Source: Anaerolineae bacterium | Lineage (GTDB): Bacteria; Chloroflexota; Anaerolineae; Anaerolineales; E44-bin32 | DNA: 11,013 nucleotides | Direction of reading: 5' to 3' | NCBI GenBank assembly: GCA_030673735.1 | Contig: DAOVIK010000027.1 | Span: forward strand, 1-11,013 | In this document: piece after piece, positions 1 to 5,236 of the stretch | Numbering within the stretch: position 1 is the stretch's first letter | How the letters are laid out: every line of letters starts with the position of its first letter | The notes under the pieces: model-generated | Seen by the model: only the letters and a program-made list of their open reading frames with translations | Databases searched by the model: none | What the model was told of the DNA's origin: nothing | Made by a program: the position numbers and the translations under genes

Positions 1-174
1 GGCCCCGTGGTCGTGGAATGGCCCGAGCGCATTGAAGGAGTGCTGCCGGAGGAGCGCATCTGGATCAGTTTAAGTTGGGTGGAGGAATTCCGGCGCGGGC
101 TGTACATAGAAGCCACCGGTCCGCGCTATGAAGGCTTGCTGCGCTCGTTCCGCCAAGCGGCCTTTGGAGGCTGA
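1..174 (+). CDS. tsaE: TsaE, tRNA t6A37 biosynthesis ATPase, C-terminal fragment
   Basis: This is the last 57 codons of a gene that begins upstream of the window; the frame is open from base 1 to the TGA at 172-174. The peptide starts GPVVVEWPERIEGVLPEE, and the VVxWPERIxxxLP segment is characteristic of the C-terminal half of TsaE (YjeE family). It ends with a basic IEATGPRYEGLLRSFRQ tail. TsaE is a P-loop ATPase that works with TsaB and TsaD to turn over the threonylcarbamoyl transferase complex making t6A at position 37 of ANN-decoding tRNAs. The Walker motifs lie outside the window, so they cannot be checked. Its identity is supported by tsaB starting 2 nt after the stop, the usual tsaE-tsaB gene order. 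Confidence 0.85.
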   Translation, partial: GPVVVEWPERIEGVLPEERIWISLSWVEEFRRGLYIEATGPRYEGLLRSFRQAAFGG

Positions 175-176
175 AC

Positions 177-878
177 GTGCTCTTGGCTTTAGATACTTCC
201 ACCAGTATGAGCGGCCTGGCCCTACACGATGGGCAGCGCGTGCTAGCCGAGTATGTGTGGCGGAGCCGGGCGCACCATACGGTGGAATTGGCTCCCGAGA
301 TCGCGCTCATGATGCACCGCAATGAACTCAAGCCCGAGGACCTGAGCGCGCTGGCGGTCGCATCAGGTCCGGGCTCCTACACCGGTCTGCGCATTGGCAT
401 GGCGTTAGCAAAGGGTCTGGCTCTGACTCACAAGCTTCCGTTGGTCGGCGTTCCCACGCTGGATATCCTGGCCCAGGCGCAGCCATCACGGCGAGAACCC
501 ATGCTTGCGCTCCTCCTGGCCGGAAGAACTCGGCTTGCAGGAGTCATGTACAAGTGGAAGCGCGGATCGTGGCGCAAAACGGATGAGGGAGAGACGTTCA
601 CCTGGGAGGAACTTCTGGCGCGCTTGGAAGAACCGCTGTACATCTGTGGAGAGCTGACGGTCGCGCAGCGAAAGGCGCTGGAGGAATCACAAAGCGTAAC
701 GCTGGCGCCGCCGGCGCTGTGTGTCCGCCGCCCGTCGGTCTTGGCGGACATGGCTTGGGAGCGAGTGCGCAAGGGGAAAGCTGGCGAAGCCGGATCCGTG
801 GTTCCGACCTACCTGGGGACGCTGAGCCCCGCGAAAACGCTTTCCAAGTTCCCGGAGACAGGCGGAAAGCAGGCATGA
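177..878 (+). CDS. tsaB: TsaB, tRNA threonylcarbamoyladenosine biosynthesis scaffold protein
   Basis: The 233-residue protein begins MLLALDTSTSMSGLAL, the ASKHA-type first strand of the TsaB/TsaD family. It carries the TsaB signature GPGSYTGLRIG at residues 64-74. Length fits the family (about 220-240 aa). TsaB is the catalytically inactive paralogue of TsaD; it dimerises with TsaD and recruits TsaE to transfer threonylcarbamoyl to A37 of tRNA in the cytoplasm. The start is GTG at 177, chosen because a GGAGG at 166-170 sits 6 nt upstream inside the end of tsaE and because the conserved N-terminus starts exactly there. The stop TGA (876-878) overlaps the rimI ATG as ATGA, indicating translational coupling. 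No tsaD is visible in the window, so the catalytic partner must be encoded elsewhere. Confidence 0.93.
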   Translation: MLLALDTSTSMSGLALHDGQRVLAEYVWRSRAHHTVELAPEIALMMHRNELKPEDLSALAVASGPGSYTGLRIGMALAKGLALTHKLPLVGVPTLDILAQAQPSRREPMLALLLAGRTRLAGVMYKWKRGSWRKTDEGETFTWEELLARLEEPLYICGELTVAQRKALEESQSVTLAPPALCVRRPSVLADMAWERVRKGKAGEAGSVVPTYLGTLSPAKTLSKFPETGGKQA

Positions 879-1381
879 GTGAGAGCCTGCAGACGGTGGT
901 CGTGCGATTCATGACCATGAACGATGTGCCGGCGGTGATGGACGTCGACAGCTTGTCATTGCCGACGCCCTGGGCAAAACGCAGCTTCCAATACGAACTG
1001 ACGGAGAATCCGGCTTCCTGTCTTTTGCTCGCCGAACAACAGGGAGAGAACTCACAGATCGTCGGATTTGTCGGGTTCTGGATGCTGGTCGACGAGGCCC
1101 ACATCAGCACACTGGCCGTGCATCCGGTGCACCGGCAGAAGGGAATTGGCAGTCAGCTTCTGCTGGAAGCGATACGGCAGGGGAATGCCATGGGAGCAAG
1201 GCTGGTAACGTTGGAAGTGCGCCTATCAAACCAGAGCGCCATCAACCTGTATCACAAGCATGGTTTCGAGGTCGTGGGCAGAAAAGTGCACTATTACATG
1301 GACAACCAAGAGGACGCAATCCTCATGACGCTGAGAGATCTTCGGGAGAGGATTGCCGTGGCGGATGGAGGTGTGGGGTGA
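875..1381 (+). CDS. rimI: RimI-type ribosomal protein S18 / N-terminal alanine acetyltransferase
   Basis: This is a GNAT-fold N-acetyltransferase of 168 residues starting at the ATG of the ATGA overlap with tsaB. Motif A reads STLAVHPVHRQKGIGSQLL, with the acetyl-CoA pyrophosphate loop RQKGIG at residues 87-92. The RimI-specific segment follows: LEVRLSNQSAINLYHKHGF (residues 114-132), then YY at 140-141 and EDAILM at 146-151. E114 and Y126 match the positions proposed as general base and acid in RimI. The family acetylates the N-terminal alanine of ribosomal protein S18 and sometimes other proteins. The tsaE-tsaB-rimI order is a common bacterial arrangement. The reading frame stays open upstream to 719, but that extension overlaps tsaB and has no GNAT homology, so the shorter start is preferred. 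The TGA stop overlaps the next GTG start (GTGA, 1378-1381). Confidence 0.92.
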   Translation: MSESLQTVVVRFMTMNDVPAVMDVDSLSLPTPWAKRSFQYELTENPASCLLLAEQQGENSQIVGFVGFWMLVDEAHISTLAVHPVHRQKGIGSQLLLEAIRQGNAMGARLVTLEVRLSNQSAINLYHKHGFEVVGRKVHYYMDNQEDAILMTLRDLRERIAVADGGVG

Positions 1382-1995
1382 ATCGGGAGCAGGAGTTGAA
1401 AGCCGTTGAAGCCGAAGTAGCCGAGTGCACCGATTGCACCTTGCACATGTCGCGCAAGCTTGCCGTAGCCGGAGAAGGTCCGGCGGATTCGGAGATCGTC
1501 TTCATCGGCGAAGGCCCCGGCTTCCACGAGAACGAACAGGGCAGGCCCTTCGTGGGCGCGGCGGGGCGCCTGCTGGAGAGTATGCTGGAGAGCATCGGCC
1601 TGAGTCGTGAGCAGGTCTTCATCTGCAACGTGGTCAAATGCCGCCCTCCCGGCAATCGCGATCCGCAGCCCGAAGAGATCGAGGCCTGCGCCAAGTACCT
1701 GGAGCGCCAGCTCCGAGCCATCAATCCCAAGGTGATCGTCACGCTGGGCAGGTTTTCGATGGCGCGCTACTTCCCCGGCGCGCGCATCAGCGCCATTCAC
1801 GGGAAGGCGAAGACCAAGGACGGTCGCCTCGTGGTTCCCTTCTACCATCCGGCGGCAGCACTGCACCAGCCAAAACTGCGCAGCACCGTGGAAGAGGATT
1901 TCGCCAAGCTGGCATCCTTGGTGGCTCGCGCGCAGGAGATGGCGCCCCCGGATGCGGATAGCCCCCCGGACCCCGAACAACTGAGCATGTTCTAG
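1378..1995 (+). CDS. Family 4 (UDGa-type) uracil-DNA glycosylase, 4Fe-4S
   Basis: The 205-residue enzyme removes uracil from DNA (from cytosine deamination or dUMP incorporation) to start base excision repair. Motif 1 is FIGEGPGFHENEQGRPFVG (residues 42-60), the water-activating and uracil-binding region of family 4. The four probable Fe-S ligands are C17 and C20 (CTDC), C88 in KCRPPGNR and C104, with the 16-residue spacing typical of UDGa. Motif 2 is FYHPAA with His157. The start is GTG at 1378; a strong GGAGGT at 1367-1372 lies 5 nt upstream, and the overlap with the rimI stop implies coupling. After the catalytic core (about residue 183) comes a Pro/Asp/Glu-rich linker ending in QLSMF at the extreme C-terminus, which resembles a bacterial sliding-clamp binding peptide. 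The long antisense frame over this gene has no recognisable protein and is treated as a shadow. Confidence 0.93.
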   Translation: MNREQELKAVEAEVAECTDCTLHMSRKLAVAGEGPADSEIVFIGEGPGFHENEQGRPFVGAAGRLLESMLESIGLSREQVFICNVVKCRPPGNRDPQPEEIEACAKYLERQLRAINPKVIVTLGRFSMARYFPGARISAIHGKAKTKDGRLVVPFYHPAAALHQPKLRSTVEEDFAKLASLVARAQEMAPPDADSPPDPEQLSMF

Positions 1996-2032
1996 CGCGT
2001 CGCCGCGCATAAACACAAGCGCGCTAATTATT
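1993..2032 (+). terminator. Possible operon-end hairpin after the uracil-DNA glycosylase
   Basis: A perfect 7-bp inverted repeat, TAGCGCG (1993-1999, starting with the stop codon itself) and CGCGCTA (2020-2026), has a 20-nt loop and is followed by ATTATT (2027-2032). The long loop and weak T-tract make it a poor canonical intrinsic terminator. It is the first stem downstream of the four-gene operon, and no other gene follows on this strand until 2769, so a termination or 3'-end role is plausible. Confidence 0.3.
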
Positions 2033-2037
2033 GGAGG

Positions 2038-2053
2038 CGCGCGTCTTCGCGCG
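2038..2053. other. GC-rich hairpin in the convergent intergenic gap
   Basis: CGCGCG (2038-2043) pairs with CGCGCG (2048-2053) around a TCTT loop, giving six G-C pairs closed by a tetraloop. It lies between the convergent glycosylase and Pro/Thr-rich genes. No T-run follows on either strand, so it may block 3' exonucleases or be a weak bidirectional terminator. A second inverted repeat, AGCAGC (2081-2086) with GCTGCT (2099-2104), sits over the stop codon of the minus-strand gene. Confidence 0.3.
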
Positions 2054-2102
2054 GCTGCGGCTTGTTCAAATGCACTCCCAAGCAGCTGTTTTAAGGCGGC
2101 TG

Positions 2103-2522
2103 CTATTCTACCGGGGTTGGAGTTTCGGTAGGGATTGGCGTGGGCGTATCGGTGGGAGTCGGGGTGGGTGTGTCGGTGGGGGTCGGTGTGGGCGTATCGG
2201 TGGGAGTAGGCGTGAGCGTGTTGGTGGGCGTGGGCGCGGGGGTGTAGGTCTGAGTGGGCGTGTAGGGAGTGAAATGCGGGGGGACGGGGGAGGGCGGGCG
2301 TGTGACGAAGGGCGGGATCGGGGTGCGGCTGGGTGTAGATACCATGGTAATCGGAACGACGGATGGAGATACGGTTGCGGTGGTCGTCGGGCGGACGAGA
2401 AGCGGCGCTCTGCGAATGACTTGAACTGCCAGGCAGTATGCGGGGAGCGTTGCCAGGATGATGGCAATCAGGACCAGATGCAGGCGGCTTAAGCGCCGCG
2501 GGGCTGTGCCGGTGGTCGTCAT
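2103..2522 (-). CDS. Membrane-anchored Pro/Thr-rich repeat protein of unknown function
   Basis: I do not recognise a named family. The 139-residue product has a basic N-terminus (RRLSR), one hydrophobic segment at about residues 14-35 (a signal anchor, or a signal peptide without a clear cleavage site), and then a tail made almost wholly of Pro, Thr, Ser and Val. The last 40 residues are five imperfect octapeptides related to TDTPTPTP. Such tails act as extended extracytoplasmic spacers and are frequent in Chloroflexota and some Actinobacteria. There is no globular domain, so it may be a wall-spanning stalk, a glycosylation target, or a remnant whose binding domain was lost. Cys30 is not in a lipobox context (PAYC). 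The ATG start lacks a Shine-Dalgarno sequence; a TATGAT-like -10 (2536-2541, minus) lies close upstream, so it may be near-leaderless. The opposite strand is also open but gives a Gly/Arg-rich shadow. Confidence 0.6.
   Translation of the reverse strand: MTTTGTAPRRLSRLHLVLIAIILATLPAYCLAVQVIRRAPLLVRPTTTATVSPSVVPITMVSTPSRTPIPPFVTRPPSPVPPHFTPYTPTQTYTPAPTPTNTLTPTPTDTPTPTPTDTPTPTPTDTPTPIPTETPTPVE
2106..2225 (-). repeat. 24-bp tandem repeat, five imperfect copies, in frame
   Basis: Five adjacent 24-bp units occupy the 3' end of the Pro/Thr-rich gene; each encodes an octapeptide (TNTLTPTP, TDTPTPTP twice, TDTPTPIP, TETPTPVE). The two central units are identical in protein sequence but differ at several bases, so the array is not a very recent expansion. 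Because the unit is a multiple of three, gain or loss of copies would change tail length without a frameshift. The plus strand here is G-rich and runs as GGTGGGxGT blocks. Confidence 0.85.
2278..2298 (+). other. Canonical short-loop G-quadruplex motif
   Basis: On the plus strand, four G-runs (2278-2283, 2286-2290, 2292-2294, 2296-2298) are separated by loops AC, A and C. This meets the usual G3+N1-7 quadruplex rule with very short loops, which favours stability. It lies on the template strand of the minus-strand Pro/Thr-rich gene, so it could stall transcription or replication. It may simply be a by-product of CCC proline codons. Confidence 0.6.
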
Positions 2523-2768
2523 GGTTCAGGTTTCGATCATATCAGTATTAGCGAGGGGCAGCAAGCCTCCCTCAAATGGCATCCTCGCAGGACGTTGATC
2601 GGCGTGGATTGTTGGATTCTGCTCGCTATCATGAGACATTAGCGTTTCAATAGGAAACGTGGATGACTGACCCTATTCGTCGCGGAAGCGGTAATATTAA
2701 TGTGGGTCATATGGTGCTGGGCTGCGGTCATACGTCTACATAGGCGGGATCTGGGAGAGTGACTTGGA
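2523..2768. other. Divergent intergenic region before the transglutaminase
   Basis: This 246-bp stretch separates the minus-strand Pro/Thr-rich gene from the plus-strand transglutaminase gene and should hold both promoters. Visible elements are a TATGAT hexamer on the minus strand (2536-2541), a hairpin GCGTTTC / GAAACGT around an AATAG loop (2642-2660), the AT-rich palindrome TAATATTA (2692-2699), and a direct repeat described separately. I could not find a convincing TTGACA-type -35 for either direction. No small coding sequence is supported. Confidence 0.4.
2705..2734 (+). promoter_or_regulatory. Candidate operator: GGTCATAYG direct repeat at 21-bp spacing
   Basis: GGTCATATG (2705-2713) recurs as GGTCATACG (2726-2734). 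The offset is 21 bp, close to two helical turns, so both copies face the same side of the DNA. They lie between the AT-rich TAATATTA and the ribosome binding site of the transglutaminase gene, ending 34 nt before its ATG. Tandem same-face sites are typical of dimeric response regulators. No regulator is encoded nearby, so its identity is unknown. Confidence 0.3.
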
Positions 2769-5129
2769 ATGACACGCGAGAAAGCTAAACCGCGAACGCA
2801 GGTAGATATCATCATCCTGGTGCTGATGGCGATCTTGATGGCAACGTCGGCCTTCTCGTTGAAGCAGGCCGACTGGACCGATTCCTTGGGCCTTCTTCCT
2901 ACCATCTCTCTACTGGGCGTTGCGGCGAGCGCCGCCCTTTCGCGCAGCCGATTTCGTGCCTGGATTGCATTTCTCTTCTCGTCCGTCTACGGGCTTTTCA
3001 TCGTTGGTTTTCAGCTGGTTCGGACGATCGATCCGGCGATGCTGCTGCGTGAACGGATCATGTCCCTCTTTTCCCGCATGGGCGTCTTCTTTGATGTGCT
3101 GATTCGCGGTGAGCCGAACAGAGATCCGCTGATGTTCGTCATGTTATTGGGCTTGTACTTCTGGTTCTGCGGCAGTTACGGAGCCTGGAGCATCTTCCGC
3201 CGCAAGAGATACTGGCCTGCGGTCCTTCCCGCCGGCATTGGGTTGCTGATCAACGCCTACTTCTACATCGGCCCTATCCATGTGGATTTCTACGTCGCTT
3301 TCTATGTGTTTGTGTCTCTTCTGCTGGCGATGTGGTTCGATCAAACCAGGCGCCAAGCGCTTTGGGAATCGATCCGCGCCCAAGTGCCTCCCAACGTAGC
3401 TCTCCGTATCGCCCGCTCGGGTTTGTTGGCAGCCTTGGCTCTGGTGCTGATTGCCTGGGCAACGCCGGCCTTGGCCCGCGCCAGGAATCTCAGCGAGTAT
3501 CTTGATGCTGAGGAAGGCGCCTGGGCCATGACGCGCGACTGGTTCCAGGACTTGCTACACAGCCTGAGATCGCCGGTGATGGTGATCAGCGACTACTACG
3601 GGGATAAACTCCCGCTCGAAGCGGGGGTCGAACCCCTCAATGTGCTGGTGATGCACGTGGATCCGGATGGAGTTCCTTCAAATTCCGGTAGGTTCTACTG
3701 GCGCGCCCAGATCTACAATTACTACGAAGCCGGAAGTTGGACGGTGAGCTTGGGAGAAGAGGTCGGCTTCAATCCCAGGCGCGACACCATCGCAATTCCG
3801 GATTATGCCGGGCGCGAGGAAATCGATATCCACATCAATTCCTCCGCCGGGGCAATGAGGCAGCTCTATATACCCTCGCAGCCGGTATGGGTCAGCCGCA
3901 CTGCAAAGGTACGCTCCGTGCAAATCGGCGATGGTTTTGTCGACGTGCTAGGCGTCGCCGGGGGGGCATTCGTTATGAGCGGCGAAGAGTATTGGGGAAC
4001 CGCTTCCGTTTCGACGCCCACCGGAAGAGAGCTGATTGAAGCCGGCGAGGATTACCCCGGCTGGGTTCTCACCAGCTATCTGCAGCTTCCCCAATCCATC
4101 AGCGAGCGAACTCTGGACCTGGCGAGCGAGATCACTGAAGGCCAGGAGACTCCCTACGACAAAGCGGTTGCGGTTACGAGATGGCTGCGGGCCAACATCA
4201 GCTACAGCCGCGAGACGGAAGCGCCGCCCGAAGGCGTTGATCCGGTGGACTGGTTCTTATTCGACTATGGCATCGGCTTCTGCAACTACTACGCCAGTGC
4301 GGAAGTCATCATGCTGCGCTCGTTGGGCATCCCAGCGCGGATTGCTGCCGGATACGCCAAGGGAACACTCAACTTGGATACGGGCGGCTACGATGTCTTC
4401 GGCGAGCATGCGCACGCTTGGCCAGAGGTCTTCTTCCCAGGTTATGGATGGGTTGAATTCGAACCCACGGCATCGGAGCCACCCCTCGACCGACTGCATG
4501 AAGCTGCCGTGATAGACCCAGGTGGAGCGGAGTCCACCGCCGGTCAAACCGATGACATCGAGCCGGAGGAGGACGAGGCTCCGGAGCCGGAAGAAGGGCC
4601 GGACATCCCCGATGAGACCGCGCTTGCCCAATCGAGATGGAGATTAGTGGGGCAAATCGGGCTTGGTGCTGCGGGCCTGGCAGCGCTGACGCTGCTGGTG
4701 ATACGGCTGCACCCCGTGGCTCGTATTCGGGCGATGGCGGCGCTGGCACGCGGGCTGCGCAGGATTGGCGTGAAACCCCCGAAGGCGCTGCACATCGAGC
4801 CGGATCAGGCCATATGGCAAACGGTTGCGGGCCGCATCTATGCTCGCTGGAGTAGCTGGCTATCGCGACTGGACATCGGGCTGGCTCGATCGCAGACGCC
4901 GAACGAGCGCCAGGAGGCATTCCAGGAGCAGGTTCCGGAGGCGGCTGAACATGGACAAACGATTGTCCAGGCATACACGCGCGAACGCTATGGAGGCCTG
5001 GAGGTCGATGAGAAGGCGGTGCGCCGTGCGTGGTGGCGCATGTTGCCCGATCTCTGGAAGGCCTGGTTCCGGGTGAAGACTCGGCAAAGGGATAAGGACA
5101 TCTACGTGCCCGGCAGGATTCTCAGATAG
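2769..5129 (+). CDS. TgpA-like multi-pass membrane transglutaminase-domain protein
   Basis: The 786-residue protein has seven likely membrane segments in its first 240 residues (roughly 13-31, 42-58, 63-85, 120-142, 147-165, 172-190, 217-237), then a long extracytoplasmic region. The transglutaminase-like core holds Cys505 (GIGFCNYYASAEVIMLRSLG), His549 (EHAHAWPEV) and an acidic third residue, E565, in GWVEFEPT. A Glu/Asp/Pro-rich linker (about 595-616) leads to one more membrane helix (about 624-645) and a cytoplasmic C-terminal part resembling DUF4129 (ARSQTPNERQEAF, then AYTRERYGG). This order matches the TgpA/YebA family, whose Pseudomonas member has transglutaminase activity; the physiological substrate is generally unknown. 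The partners usual for the family (MoxR ATPase and DUF58 genes) are absent here, so it may act alone. The ATG at 2769 follows GGGAGAG at 2753-2759 and precedes a basic N-terminus. Confidence 0.88.
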   Translation: MTREKAKPRTQVDIIILVLMAILMATSAFSLKQADWTDSLGLLPTISLLGVAASAALSRSRFRAWIAFLFSSVYGLFIVGFQLVRTIDPAMLLRERIMSLFSRMGVFFDVLIRGEPNRDPLMFVMLLGLYFWFCGSYGAWSIFRRKRYWPAVLPAGIGLLINAYFYIGPIHVDFYVAFYVFVSLLLAMWFDQTRRQALWESIRAQVPPNVALRIARSGLLAALALVLIAWATPALARARNLSEYLDAEEGAWAMTRDWFQDLLHSLRSPVMVISDYYGDKLPLEAGVEPLNVLVMHVDPDGVPSNSGRFYWRAQIYNYYEAGSWTVSLGEEVGFNPRRDTIAIPDYAGREEIDIHINSSAGAMRQLYIPSQPVWVSRTAKVRSVQIGDGFVDVLGVAGGAFVMSGEEYWGTASVSTPTGRELIEAGEDYPGWVLTSYLQLPQSISERTLDLASEITEGQETPYDKAVAVTRWLRANISYSRETEAPPEGVDPVDWFLFDYGIGFCNYYASAEVIMLRSLGIPARIAAGYAKGTLNLDTGGYDVFGEHAHAWPEVFFPGYGWVEFEPTASEPPLDRLHEAAVIDPGGAESTAGQTDDIEPEEDEAPEPEEGPDIPDETALAQSRWRLVGQIGLGAAGLAALTLLVIRLHPVARIRAMAALARGLRRIGVKPPKALHIEPDQAIWQTVAGRIYARWSSWLSRLDIGLARSQTPNERQEAFQEQVPEAAEHGQTIVQAYTRERYGGLEVDEKAVRRAWWRMLPDLWKAWFRVKTRQRDKDIYVPGRILR

Positions 5130-5168
5130 CGCGGCGCGGAAGGTTTTTCCCCCATCAGTGTGAAAGCC

Positions 5169-5174
5169 TATAAT
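5169..5174 (+). promoter_or_regulatory. Consensus -10 box for the adenylate cyclase gene
   Basis: A perfect TATAAT lies in the 107-bp gap after the transglutaminase gene, about 60-70 nt before the cyclase start. There is no TTGACA-like element 16-18 bp upstream (the region is TTTTTCCCCC) and no TG extension, so activity may need an activator. It suggests the cyclase gene can be transcribed independently of the gene before it. Confidence 0.4.
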
Positions 5175-5236
5175 AGGAAGACGCAAGCGCGAGCGTGTGT
5201 TGATCCTATCGCGCATGGCGATCATAAAACAAGGAT

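Noticed and set aside
719..874. Longer rimI product starting inside tsaB
   Set aside because: The extra 52 residues are out-of-frame tsaB sequence; the ATGA-coupled ATG at 875 begins right at the GNAT homology.
1294..2016. Long minus-strand open frame (240 codons) over the uracil-DNA glycosylase
   Set aside because: The opposite frame encodes a clear family 4 glycosylase with all Fe-S cysteines; the antisense peptide has no recognisable motif and arises from high GC.
2106..2225. Possible CRISPR-like array
   Set aside because: The 24-bp units are contiguous with no spacers, are in frame and encode octapeptides; no cas gene is present.
2031..2492. Open plus-strand frame giving a Gly/Arg-rich 153-residue peptide
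   Set aside because: It is the antisense reading of the Pro/Thr repeat gene; its GG/GR repeats mirror the PT codons and there is no domain.
4369..4974. Minus-strand 201-codon Pro/Arg/Ser-rich frame inside the transglutaminase gene
   Set aside because: Composition is that of a GC-rich antisense shadow; the sense strand carries the catalytic His motif and DUF4129-like tail here.
5130..5160. Terminator after the transglutaminase gene
   Set aside because: GGAA and TTCC around the TTTTT could pair for only 4 bp; no stable stem precedes the T-run, so no terminator is called.
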